Positions 32,008 through 39,718 are shown, counted from the first letter of the stretch. The stretch is DNA of 45,198 bases from Microcystis sp. T1-4 (GCF_000297435.1 NZ_CAIP01000421.1:1-45198); one strand, 5' to 3'. The notes: a model not told the origin generated them from the letters alone. Made by a program: numbers and translations.

Positions 32008-32766
32008 TCAATCTTTTGCTTCCAGACGATTTTTATGTTTATTAAGAGTCTTTTGTAGTAAATTCAAAACCTCATTAGCAATCTCAATAACTTCATGGGT
32101 GCCAAAACCGGCCTGAGTTAATTCTTTAAAAAAAGCCTTGGCGACAATTTTGGCTAATTTCGGGGGATAAGGATGGACAGCGATCGAATGTTCGCACTGA
32201 ATTTCTGCTATTTCTCTAGTCACTGCCATAGCCACAAAACGAGATTTTAACATCCCTTGCAAATGAAAAATTTGCAGGGATTGGGATGCCTGTTGAGCGA
32301 ATAACTGCAAGATTTCTAAATCGAATGGTTCAAAATGTTTTTTGTCTAGGGGAAAACTGAGATTAATTACTCCGATTATCTGCTCGTTTAGGATAATCGG
32401 TGCGGCTATAAAACTGTTATTATTTGATTTTCTGGTATAACCGGCTGCACTGGCCAATGGCGATCGAGTGATATCCTTAATTAGTAGAGGTTTTCCTGTA
32501 GTTGCCACAGTGCCGGCAATAGCTTGATCGAGTTTAATTATTTCTTGATCCCCCAAAGGTGAGAGACCATCATAATGGGCAAAAACTTCTAGATAATCGG
32601 TAATTTCCCCCTTTAATTCCTGTGGAGAGCTTAACATAATTGAACAGTGCTGCGCCCGCAATTGCTGCGCGCTTGTACTAGCTATTTTCCGAAAAATATC
32701 TTCGAGATTTTCCTCGACATTCAAGACCAGAGCCAGAGCCGTTATTTTGGGGTTAAAATTATCCAT
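32008..32766 (-). CDS. GAF-domain protein
   Basis: A 252-aa protein with ATG 32766 (MDNFNPKITALALVLNV) preferred over an upstream in-frame GTG at 32778. Residues 12-170 form a GAF domain, seen in FRKIASTSAQQLRAQHCSIML, DQAIAGTVATTGKPLLIKDI, FIAAPIILNEQIIGVINLSF and DLEILQLFAQQASQSLQI. There is no cysteine in the bilin-attachment position that would make it a phytochrome-like chromophore domain. A helical C-terminus follows (MAVTREIAEIQ.., then the LAKIVAKAFFKELTQAGFG and EVLNLLQKTL region). Ligand unknown. Gap to lnt (32767-33006) holds no gene. Confidence 0.82.
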   Translation of the reverse strand: MDNFNPKITALALVLNVEENLEDIFRKIASTSAQQLRAQHCSIMLSSPQELKGEITDYLEVFAHYDGLSPLGDQEIIKLDQAIAGTVATTGKPLLIKDITRSPLASAAGYTRKSNNNSFIAAPIILNEQIIGVINLSFPLDKKHFEPFDLEILQLFAQQASQSLQIFHLQGMLKSRFVAMAVTREIAEIQCEHSIAVHPYPPKLAKIVAKAFFKELTQAGFGTHEVIEIANEVLNLLQKTLNKHKNRLEAKD

Positions 32767-33006
32767 GTATTCAATCACTTATTCAGTCCGAGTTTAGGCT
32801 TTTAGGGTGAGGGTGACATTCCCCATCTCCTTGTTTGTCTGAGTCTATAGCTTGCCATAGCATCTCATGGAAGGGCTTTTGTTGCTCGTTAACTGCTCTA
32901 TTGTATATGTGCTGAAAAACTTCTGTCTGTCTCTTGTTTTTTGTCTTCCCTCTAGCTACTCTGAGATCTAGTAGGTCAGAGGAGTTCAACCTGACTGGGG
33001 TGAAAG

Positions 33007-34533
33007 ATGGTGCGTTTTCTCTGGGCAATTTTGGGGGGTGTGGGGATGGGGATAACAGTAGCACCGGTTTCCTGGTGGTTACTCGCTTGGATTTCTCTAG
33101 TCCCCCTGTGGATGGTTGCGATATTAGGGGAAAAATCCCTAAAAAAACAGCTTTTATACGGTTTTGGCTGGGGTTTTGCCTACCATGGTCTGGCTTTATT
33201 CTGGATCACGGGAATTCACCCGATGACGTGGATGGGTGTCCCCTGGTTAGCCAGTTTGTCAATTGCCCTGTTTTGTTGGTTGTTTATCGCTTTTTGGGGA
33301 ACGGCGATCGTGCTAACTTGGACGTTAGTTATGTTTTATGTCAACAAAAGTGTTAATCAGTCATCTTTTAGGGATGCCCTCCTGCGGGTTTTCATCGGCA
33401 CTGCCCTCTGGTGTGGGTTAGAATCTCTCTGGAGTCAATCCCCTCTCTGGTGGACTACCCTTGCTTATAGCCAAAGTCCCCATAATTTATTGATTCTGCA
33501 ATTGGGCAAATTATCGGGTTTTACGACGGTAACGGCGGCAATTGTGGCAGTTAATGGTTTAATCGCTGAAAGCTTGCTCCTAATCCGTCAATCGCGGCAA
33601 AATCTCGCTTTTCTCTCTTTACCCCTCCTCATTTGTTTTAGCCTCCATCTCTGGGGATGGAACGCATACCATAAACCGATCGAAAAGTCAAGGGATTTAG
33701 GGATAAAAATTGGCGTAATTCAGGGCAATATTCCCAACACGATCAAACTTTCGCCCCTAGGATTTCAAAAGGCCCTCGAAGGTTACACCACTGGTTATCA
33801 AATTCTCGCCGCTCAAGGAGTAGATGCCGTCTTAACTCCTGAAACCGCCTTACCCTACTATTGGGAGAACTTAGTTAATAATAGCTCGATTTATTCGGCA
33901 ATTTTAGCCAAAAAAACGCCGATCTGGTTGGGTGCATTCGGCAAGGTGGACAAGGGTTATAACAATAGTCTCTTGACCATCGATGGCGAGGGACAGGTGA
34001 TTAGTCGGTATGATAAAGTAATTCTCGTGCCTTTAGGCGAATACGTTCCTTTTCAGGAAATTTTGGGCGGAATTGTTGATCGCCTTTCTCCTCTGCAAGC
34101 GCATTTAATCCAGGGAAATCCCGATCAAATTATTGACAGTCCTTTCGGTAAAACCATTGTGGGCATTTGTTACGAGTCGGCTTTTTCCGAACATTTTCGC
34201 CGTCAAACTGCTAGAGGAGGCGAATTTATTATTACTGCTTCTAATAACGCCCATTATAGCCACGCCATGCCCGCTCAACACCATGCTCAGGATACCATGC
34301 GAGCGATCGAAACCGATCGATGGATGGCCCGGGCCACCAATACAGGCTATTCTGCTTTTGTCGATCCCCACGGTAATCACCTTTGGCTATCGGATTTGGA
34401 TAAATATCAAATCCATAGCGAAACAATTTATCGACGGGACACGAGGACTTTATATGTGCGCTGGGGAGATTGGTTAACTAAAGTTTTAATCATTACTGCC
34501 GGACTAGCTTGGCTCTGGAGAGCTTGGGATTAA
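33007..34533 (+). CDS. lnt: Apolipoprotein N-acyltransferase
   Basis: A 508-aa enzyme that adds the third acyl chain to the N-terminal cysteine of lipoproteins at the inner membrane. Several hydrophobic segments occupy residues 1-215. The nitrilase domain follows with the catalytic triad Glu279 (LTPETALP), Lys337 (SRYDKVILVPLGEYVPF) and Cys388 (GICYESAF), matching the E. coli E267-K335-C387 spacing. The C-terminal span is ITAGLAWLWRAWD. It is probably cotranscribed with the small membrane gene 59 bp downstream. It could act on the lipoprotein encoded at 30186-31175. Confidence 0.95.
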   Translation: MVRFLWAILGGVGMGITVAPVSWWLLAWISLVPLWMVAILGEKSLKKQLLYGFGWGFAYHGLALFWITGIHPMTWMGVPWLASLSIALFCWLFIAFWGTAIVLTWTLVMFYVNKSVNQSSFRDALLRVFIGTALWCGLESLWSQSPLWWTTLAYSQSPHNLLILQLGKLSGFTTVTAAIVAVNGLIAESLLLIRQSRQNLAFLSLPLLICFSLHLWGWNAYHKPIEKSRDLGIKIGVIQGNIPNTIKLSPLGFQKALEGYTTGYQILAAQGVDAVLTPETALPYYWENLVNNSSIYSAILAKKTPIWLGAFGKVDKGYNNSLLTIDGEGQVISRYDKVILVPLGEYVPFQEILGGIVDRLSPLQAHLIQGNPDQIIDSPFGKTIVGICYESAFSEHFRRQTARGGEFIITASNNAHYSHAMPAQHHAQDTMRAIETDRWMARATNTGYSAFVDPHGNHLWLSDLDKYQIHSETIYRRDTRTLYVRWGDWLTKVLIITAGLAWLWRAWD

Positions 34534-34592
34534 AGTGACAGTGGTATAATTTTTCCTGAATAAACTGTTAAATAACCTAAGTTTTTAAGGCA

Positions 34593-34835
34593 ATGAAAGA
34601 GCAATTTGTCAAGTGGTTGAATAGAATCTTAATATTTGATGTGTTTTTGGTAATAGCGGGCTTTCTCTGGTTTGCCGTGGCTGTTATCGGTGAATCCACG
34701 GGAATTCCCCTAGGATTTAAACTTTTTCAGCGTCTTTGGCTGCCCTTATTCAATCCTGCTATTAGTATTTTAATTGCGGGGGCGATTTTAAGCTGGGCGA
34801 TTAATCAAATTCAAGAACGCTGGTTGCCTAAATAG
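34593..34835 (+). CDS. Small two-span membrane protein, stop codon inside a MITE end
   Basis: An 80-aa protein with two membrane helices, residues 11-31 (ILIFDVFLVIAGFLWFAVAV) and about 52-70 (NPAISILIAGAILSWAI), separated by ESTGIPLGFKLFQRLWLPLF. The C-terminus is basic (QIQERWLPK). Its stop TAG (34833-34835) is part of the AAATAGGG end of the MITE-like element starting at 34830, so the last codons may be newly acquired. Function unknown; downstream of lnt on the same strand. Confidence 0.75.
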   Translation: MKEQFVKWLNRILIFDVFLVIAGFLWFAVAVIGESTGIPLGFKLFQRLWLPLFNPAISILIAGAILSWAINQIQERWLPK

Positions 34836-35260
34836 GGCTGGCTGAATAAATCTAAAAACCTTGCTGGATAAGAGTTTTAGACTTTTTTGAAATCCAAAAG
34901 TACCAGATATGGGAGTGATCAGGGGGAAATTCAGCTACTTTTTCCCTGAAAATTAGGTAATTGACCCCCTCAAAATCGGTAAAACCCGACAACCCCCCTG
35001 CCCCCCCTAGGGTCGTTTCATTCTCCGAATCTAATTCTTTTTTTTGTTACCCTTAATCGCTTATCAGGTAAGCAAAGCACGACGTTTTTAAAAATTTTCA
35101 GATATATATTTCCGAGAAATCGACTAAAAACTTTGCCAGATAAGGATTTGAGAGAATGACATTTGAGAGAATGAATCAGCCCTACTGCCCCCCCGATGTC
35201 GGGGGGGTTGGGGGGCCACACCCTGCCCCTAGGAAAAACTTTTTCAGCAGACCCTATTTA
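34830..35260. mobile_element. MITE-like element, AAATAGGG ends
   Basis: AAATAGGGCTGGCTGAATAA at 34830-34849 is mirrored by TTTTTCAGCAGACCCTATTT ending near 35259, giving an imperfect inverted repeat of about 20 bp. The ends match those of the 2366-2565 element (TAGGGTTTGCTGAATAA). The 431-bp interior has no transposase ORF; it includes a C/G-rich stretch CCCCCCCGATGTCGGGGGGG near 35190-35210 and the shared CCACACCCTGCCCC that also occurs near 15167. It fills most of the lnt-clpC gap. Confidence 0.6.
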
Positions 35261-35339
35261 ATCCTAGTTCAGATTCTTGACTTTCGTAGCGAGATGATTC
35301 CCGCTCCCCTAGAAGTTATTTTTCCTAGATGATAAAAAT

Positions 35340-35364
35340 CGGGGTTGAAACATTTTCAACCCCG
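35340..35364 (-). terminator. Terminator of the clpC gene
   Basis: CGGGGTTGAAA / TTTCAACCCCG form an 11-bp perfect stem with a 3-nt loop, followed on the minus strand by ATTTTTA. It lies 22 bp downstream of the clpC stop. On the plus strand it is also followed by a run of A, so it is probably unidirectional for the minus-strand transcript. Confidence 0.85.
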
Positions 35365-35386
35365 AAAAAAGCAATTTTTGAGGGGA

Positions 35387-37774
35387 TTAACCCACTGGTT
35401 GTAACTGTAATTGCGAGAGAATATCGCTTTGCTCAGAGCGCTGATGACTAGAGACTGTCACCACAGCTTCAGCAGTTACATCTAATATCGCATGGTCTCC
35501 AGAATTGACTTTTCCCGATAACATCGCGACCGCTAAACTATCCTCTAAGCGTCGAGTTAAAGCACGACGTAAAGGCCGCGCACCGTAGCTAGGATCATAA
35601 CCCTCATTGATGACCAAATCCTTAAAAGCGGCGGTAACTTGCACAGAAATGCCTTTTTCTGTCAATTGTTTGGCTAGATCTGCGATCAGAATATCAGCAA
35701 TCTGGGTAACTTCTTCGCGAGTTAACTGTCGGAAAACGATAATTTCATCGAGACGGTTGAGAAATTCGGGACGGAAATATTGTTTTAACTCCTCTGTCAC
35801 CCGATTAGATATCTGTTGGTAACGGGATTGAGCAAAATCGTCAGCAATCTCGAATCCTAAGCTCTTACCGCCTTTTTCGATGACTTTTGAGCCAATATTT
35901 GAGGTCATGATAATTAGGGTATTCTTAAAGTCCACCCGACGACCTTGGCTATCGGTCAAATGACCATCTTCTAACAGTTGCAGGAGAAGATTAAAAACAT
36001 CGGGATGTGCTTTCTCGATTTCGTCAAACAAAACCACTCTATAGGGTTGACGACGCACTGCTTCCGTTAATTGACCGCCTTCATTGTAACCGATGTATCC
36101 GGGAGGCGCACCAATTAACTTAGAAACCGTGTGGGATTCCATAAATTCCGACATATCTAGGCGAATCATACTGGATTCCGAGCCAAAGAGTAACTTAGCT
36201 AAGGCTTTCGTTAATTCAGTTTTACCCACTCCCGTGGGACCGGCAAAAATAAACGAGGCAATCGGACGGTTAGGATTCTTTAAATTTACTCGCGCTCGAC
36301 GAATAGCACGAGAAACGGCATTCACTGCCTCCTGTTGGCCAATAATCCGCTCGTGCAGTTGACATTCCAGATTTAAGAGCGATTCCGACTCAGTTTCAGT
36401 TAATTGGGTAACGGGAATACCTGTCCAAGCGGCGACAATTTGGGCGATTTCCTCCGCATCCACCACCGGAATTAAAGATTCGGGGTTAATTAGGGGTGAT
36501 TCTTCGTTAACCTCCGCAGGACTTTTACTTTGTAGGGAATAGCGTAGATGGGTGCGGGATCCCGCTTCATCGAGAAGATCGATCGCTTTGTCCGGTAAAA
36601 AGCGATCATTGATATAGCGAGAGGATAGATTAACGGCAGCTTCGATCGCTTTTTGATCGTATTTTACCTGATGGAAATCCTCGTAGGTGGCTTTTAAACC
36701 GCGTAAAATCTCGATCGCCTGCTCTTTAGTTGGTTCTCCCACCATAACTGGCTGAAAACGTCTTTCTAGAGCCGCATCTCGCTCAATATGCTGTTTATAC
36801 TCATCGAGAGTAGTTGCCCCTAAACACTGTAACTCGCCGCGAGCTAAAGCAGGTTTAAGCAAGTTAGAAGCATCCATAGCTCCTCCCATGCTACCAGCAC
36901 CCACAAGAGTGTGAATTTCATCGATAAACAGGATAATACTGCCCGATTTGCGAACTTCCTCCACCACACCCTTTAAACGTTCTTCAAAATCGCCGCGAAA
37001 ACGGGTTCCCGCCAGTAAAGACCCCATATCGAGGGCAATTACCTGTTTATCCTGCAAAAGTTCGGGAATATCGCCACTATGGATGCGTTGTGCTAACCCT
37101 TCAGCGATCGCTGTTTTCCCCACCCCCGGCGCACCGAGTAAAATCGGGTTACTTTTGGTACGACGGCCTAAAATTTGGACAACTCGCTCGATTTCTGGCT
37201 CTCTACCGATTACAGGGTCAATTTTGCCATTTTTGACCTCTTGGCTTAAATTGCGACCATATTGGGCTAAAATCCCGCCTTGGGGAGCATTTTTCTGGTC
37301 TTCATAGTCACTCTTTGCCGTGAAGCGACCACTAGCGACTTTTTCCCCGGCATTTTTAATTAAAAGTCCGCGAAGTTTGATCAAATCAACACCCTGCATA
37401 ATTAAAATTTTAGCGGCTAGGGATTCGGGATCGGTGGTGATAGCGAGTAATAGATGTTCAGGTGCGATCGCCTGTTCCCCTAATTGTCGAGCTTCCTGAA
37501 ATGCTTGCTCGAACATCTTTTTCGCTTTCGGGGTAAAAGGGATATTAACGGGACTGTAACCGGTGCCGCGGCCGGTCATTCCTTCAATCAGGCGGCGACT
37601 TTCGTGCAGGGTGACTTTTAAATCCTTGAGAATTGAGGCTGCGGTGGCGGTGGCTTCTCCTATCAATCCTAACAGTAAATGCTCCGTACCCACGACACTG
37701 TGACCGGTACGACGGGCTTCCTCTTGGGCGAACATCACCGCTTTGATAGCTTTCTGGTTAAAGTATTCAAACAT
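35387..37774 (-). CDS. clpC: ClpC-type Hsp100 chaperone (divergent paralogue)
   Basis: A 795-aa Hsp100. The double Clp N-domain is at 1-150 (FAQEEARRTGHSVVGTEHLL and FQEARQLGEQAIAPEHLLLA), AAA1 with Walker A GAPGVGKT near 210 and Walker B ILFIDEIHTL, AAA2 with GPTGVGKT near 525 and VVLFDEIEKAHPDVF. The middle domain is short, as in ClpC rather than ClpB. The ClpP-contact loop LGFE is present near residue 645 (GGKSLGFEIADD), so pairing with ClpP/ClpR is expected. Housekeeping cyanobacterial ClpC begins MFERFTEKAIKVIM; this one (MFEYFNQKAIKAVMF) and its N-domain differ, so I consider it a paralogue of about 25 residues shorter. It stands alone with its own terminator. Confidence 0.87.
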   Translation of the reverse strand: MFEYFNQKAIKAVMFAQEEARRTGHSVVGTEHLLLGLIGEATATAASILKDLKVTLHESRRLIEGMTGRGTGYSPVNIPFTPKAKKMFEQAFQEARQLGEQAIAPEHLLLAITTDPESLAAKILIMQGVDLIKLRGLLIKNAGEKVASGRFTAKSDYEDQKNAPQGGILAQYGRNLSQEVKNGKIDPVIGREPEIERVVQILGRRTKSNPILLGAPGVGKTAIAEGLAQRIHSGDIPELLQDKQVIALDMGSLLAGTRFRGDFEERLKGVVEEVRKSGSIILFIDEIHTLVGAGSMGGAMDASNLLKPALARGELQCLGATTLDEYKQHIERDAALERRFQPVMVGEPTKEQAIEILRGLKATYEDFHQVKYDQKAIEAAVNLSSRYINDRFLPDKAIDLLDEAGSRTHLRYSLQSKSPAEVNEESPLINPESLIPVVDAEEIAQIVAAWTGIPVTQLTETESESLLNLECQLHERIIGQQEAVNAVSRAIRRARVNLKNPNRPIASFIFAGPTGVGKTELTKALAKLLFGSESSMIRLDMSEFMESHTVSKLIGAPPGYIGYNEGGQLTEAVRRQPYRVVLFDEIEKAHPDVFNLLLQLLEDGHLTDSQGRRVDFKNTLIIMTSNIGSKVIEKGGKSLGFEIADDFAQSRYQQISNRVTEELKQYFRPEFLNRLDEIIVFRQLTREEVTQIADILIADLAKQLTEKGISVQVTAAFKDLVINEGYDPSYGARPLRRALTRRLEDSLAVAMLSGKVNSGDHAILDVTAEAVVTVSSHQRSEQSDILSQLQLQPVG

Positions 37775-37822
37775 GATCGACGGCTTCCTGGCTACTGGGC
37801 TTTATCTGTTACTGTAACGTTT

Positions 37823-37888
37823 TCTTTACATTAGCCGGAAGGGGGATATCCGTATCAGTAGGGTGGGTTAGGGGACAGGAGTGGGGAG
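37823..37888. repeat. 66-bp direct repeat, left copy
   Basis: TCTTTACATTAGCCGGAAGG then GGGATATCCGTATCAGTAGG and GTGGGTTAGGGGACAGGAGT. The same 66 bp with three substitutions recurs at 40880-40945 in the same orientation. Followed by a GAATTAT heptamer run (37891-37920). Confidence 0.9.
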
Positions 37889-37940
37889 TGGGAATTATGA
37901 ATTATGAATTATGAATTATGAAGTGGGGTGATGGGGGAGT

Positions 37941-38021
37941 GGGGAGACCACTTCGTGCGCGTTGCGGGGGGAGACCACTTCGTGCGCCTTGCGGGGGGAG
38001 ACCACTTCGTGCGCCTTGCGG
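37941..38021. repeat. Three tandem 27-bp repeats
   Basis: Three 27-bp units GGGGAGACCACTTCGTGCGC + CTTGCGG (first unit G for C in one position) at 37941, 37968 and 37995. On the minus strand they read as repeated LPPQGARSG. They follow the end of the truncated higA-like sequence directly. Confidence 0.92.
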
Positions 38022-38156
38022 GGGGAGATGATCGTAACGAATTTGCAGGTTCAGCCGGAAATATGGGGAAACTTGCCAATATTTCGCCAATCGAAGGGCG
38101 GTACTCCCAGTGATTTCCGGGCGACCGTTGACGATCTCGTTAATCCGATTGATGTA
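38022..38156 (-). pseudogene. Truncated higA-like XRE antitoxin
   Basis: On the minus strand, RINEIVNGRPEITGSTALRL followed by AKYWQVSPYFRLNLQIRYDHLP matches the C-terminal two thirds of HigA/VapI-type antitoxins (RINEIVxGxRxITxxTALRLAxxxGxSPxFWxNLQxxYD). The N-terminal helices that would precede RINEIV are missing: upstream lies the broken toxin gene on the other strand. Past the aspartate, the frame runs into the 27-bp repeats and would make LPPQGARSG three times. A decayed gene; the native family is clear even though the start is gone. Confidence 0.7.
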
Positions 38157-38371
38157 CCATATAACTGAGAAGGTAAGGATTGAAAAGGCTGCCAGCCAAG
38201 TTTTTTCGAGCCGAAGGTGGGTCGGAGCCAGTCAAAGATTGGTGGAAAACTCTCAGCCGTGAAGATTGCCGGATTATTGGCAGCGATATCAAGGACGTAG
38301 AGTTTAGCTTTCCCATCGGCTGCCCCTGTGCCGTTCACTTTCCGGTTATCAAGACTTATGGGAGGTGCGGA

Positions 38372-38399
38372 GTAGGGGCAATTCATGAATTGCCCCTAC
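38372..38399. repeat. 28-bp perfect palindrome inside the toxin pseudogene
   Basis: GTAGGGGCAATTCA and its exact complement, centred on TCATGA. Same outer GTAGGG/CCCTAC and centre as the palindrome at 15134-15161. Contains the in-frame TGA that interrupts the toxin frame. Confidence 0.9.
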
Positions 38400-38501
38400 G
38401 GGCAGACGCATCACGCGGGTCATCTTTTACATCAGCCGAGGGGAGATGATTCTGCCGCACGGCAACATCGGCGAAGTCCCAAAAACCCCAAAACGGGAAA
38501 T

Positions 38502-38535
38502 CTAGTAGGGGCGAACGGCCGTTCGCCCCTACTAG
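38502..38535. repeat. 34-bp perfect palindrome inside the toxin pseudogene
   Basis: CTAGTAGGGGCGAACGG and its exact complement; the inner 28 bp (38505-38532) begin GTAGGG and end CCCTAC like the other members. It interrupts the toxin frame between KREI and RKKEQ, adding 33 bp with in-frame TAG codons. Confidence 0.92.
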
Positions 38536-38557
38536 CGCAAGAAGGAACAGGAAAAAT

Positions 38558-38842
38558 ATGACCGCTAACCCCCATACTGGCTCCGATTTCGATGCTTTTC
38601 TCAAAGAAGAAGGTCTTGAGGAGGACTGTAGTGCGGTGGCACTCAAACGGGTGCGGTTGCGGCAGTTGGCTGAGGAGATGAAACGGATCTCTCTGACGAA
38701 AACGGAGATGGCGGCGCGGATGCAGACCAGTCGGGCGCAACTTGACCGCCTCCTCGACCCCGAAAAGACGGGCGTTTCCCTCGATACTATCCAACGGGCG
38801 GCTTCTGTGGTGGGCCGCCAATTGCGAATCGAGTTGCTCTGA
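38558..38842 (+). CDS. HigA-like XRE-family antitoxin, orphaned
   Basis: A 94-aa protein. The helix-turn-helix region is LRQLAEEMKRISLTKTEMAA then RMQTSRAQLDRLLDPEKTGV and SLDTIQRAASVVGRQLRIEL, an XRE fold in which LTKTEMAARMQTSRAQLDRLL is the recognition pair. In this arrangement (toxin first, antitoxin second, with overlapping ends) it is the antitoxin of the broken HigB gene; its ATG at 38558 lies 11 bases before the end of the toxin frame. The frame is intact although the toxin is dead, so it may persist as a regulator or anti-addiction gene. Confidence 0.85.
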   Translation: MTANPHTGSDFDAFLKEEGLEEDCSAVALKRVRLRQLAEEMKRISLTKTEMAARMQTSRAQLDRLLDPEKTGVSLDTIQRAASVVGRQLRIELL

Positions 38843-38871
38843 GGGAAGTCAGAAAGTTCGGAGTGCCGCAG

Positions 38872-39201
38872 ATGAAATTACCCAACGGGGAACTGGCAGA
38901 AATCTCGATGGAAAAACTGATTGGCTATTGCTTAAATCCAGAACATTCCAGAGGAAAAAATCAAGCCAGAGTCTTTCGCTCTCGTCTGGGAATAACTGCC
39001 GAGAACGCTGAGGTTTTGCGATCGCTCATCTCACAGGCTGCCCTGGAGGGGTAAGTTGTGCAACAAGCGGTCACGGAATTCGGCCAGCAGTTTAAAGTGG
39101 ATTGGACGATACCAGAACGGGAAGGAACACAACTGCGAACTATCTGGGAAATCGGCTTAATTAATCCCAACCCTCGCCTAATTTCTGCCTTTATCCAGTG
39201 A
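38872..39201 (+). pseudogene. DUF6883-like protein with an in-frame TAA
   Basis: ATG 38872 starts MKLPNGELAEISMEKLIGYC then LNPEHSRGKNQARVFRSRLG, the DUF6883 pattern, up to ...AALEG and a TAA at 39052-39054. The same frame then continues VVQQAVTEFGQQFKVDWTIP and REGTQLRTIWEIGLINPNPR to a TGA at 39199-39201; total 109 codons, the expected family length. Only one stop separates the halves, so a single point change (for example CAA or GAA to TAA) explains it. GTG at 39058 could restart translation. I treat it as recently broken or as a split gene. DUF4926 follows 6 bp later, the usual partner. Confidence 0.65.
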
Positions 39202-39207
39202 ACTACC

Positions 39208-39468
39208 ATGAAAGACATCAAACTTTTAGATCCGGTTGCCATCCTCAACTCCGTCCCTCGGGAGCGATTGACTTTGGTTGAGCCAGATTATGAGGCTGTC
39301 CCCAGCTTGCCAAGCGGACAGGTGGGAACAGTGGTTGAGGTGTATGAAAAAGGTTCGCGCTATCAATATTTAGTGGAATTTTCTGACAGTCAGGGGCGGG
39401 AATATGCGATGGCTATTCTGCCAGGCGATGAGCTTCTGGTCTTGCATTATGAACTGGAGGCGGCGTGA
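39208..39468 (+). CDS. DUF4926 protein
   Basis: An 86-aa protein. The DUF4926 pattern is visible as LLDPVAILNSVPRERLTLVE, then GQVGTVVEVYEKGSRYQYLV, EFSDSQGREYAMAILPGDEL. These short proteins with an SH3-like barrel composition often stand next to DUF6883 genes in cyanobacteria and are suspected toxin-antitoxin or conflict partners; function is not established. Six bp after the DUF6883 frame, so coupled. The reading frame is intact. Confidence 0.78.
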   Translation: MKDIKLLDPVAILNSVPRERLTLVEPDYEAVPSLPSGQVGTVVEVYEKGSRYQYLVEFSDSQGREYAMAILPGDELLVLHYELEAA

Positions 39469-39490
39469 ATTCTGCTTAAGGGAAAACGCT

Positions 39491-39718
39491 ATGGCTCAAG
39501 TAAAAGTTTTCTATGAACCAGAAATGGAATTACTCACTGTCTTCTGGCAATCCCCCAGAAAGGAGCAGATTTGTACTGAACTGGGGGATGGGGTGATTTT
39601 AATTAAGGATTCCACCAGTGGCGAGCCGATTGGCTTGGAAATTCTCTCCTATCGCCCTGGGGACAATCGCTTTGATGCGGTGAGCGTCGAATTGGGGCAT
39701 TTGAGTCCCGTCCGTTGA
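39491..39718 (+). CDS. DUF2283 protein
   Basis: A 75-aa protein when started at ATG 39491 (MAQVKVFYEPEMELLTVFWQ); the longer frame from 39404 overlaps DUF4926 and lacks family sequence. The DUF2283 pattern is V-x-Y-x-x-E-x-x-L-x-V, then DGVILIKDSTSGEPIGLEIL (the E-x-G-x-x-x-G-E-I-L signature). DUF2283 proteins are short beta proteins often paired with DUF4258 toxins; no DUF4258 is present here. It lies 22 bp downstream of DUF4926 and is probably in the same operon. Confidence 0.78.
   Translation: MAQVKVFYEPEMELLTVFWQSPRKEQICTELGDGVILIKDSTSGEPIGLEILSYRPGDNRFDAVSVELGHLSPVR

Larger units (their letters stand above)
38180..38568 (+). pseudogene. Broken HigB-type (Gp49/DUF891) toxin
   Basis: The frame starts at TTG 38180 with KRLPAKFFRAEGGSEPVKDW and DIKDVEFSFPIGCP. 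A one-base deletion in a C-run at 38323-38326 then shifts the frame; in the correct frame the protein continues LCRSLSGYQDLWEVRS, then meets a 28-bp palindrome (38372-38399) with an in-frame TGA, resumes as GRRITRVIFYISRGEMIL and PHGNIGEVPKTPKREI, meets a second palindrome (38502-38535) with in-frame TAGs, and ends RKKEQEKYDR TAA at 38568. All family landmarks (PIGxP, LWEVRS, RVIFYI, HGxxxxxPKTP) are recognisable. At least three independent lesions; non-functional. Its stop overlaps the start of the XRE gene. Confidence 0.9.

Noticed and set aside
32783..33064. 93-codon minus-strand ORF before lnt
   Set aside because: Overlaps the lnt start, has low-complexity N-terminus and no motif; likely chance.
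38372..38399. Palindromes as terminators
   Set aside because: No T-run follows and they sit inside a broken gene; better explained as inserted repeats.
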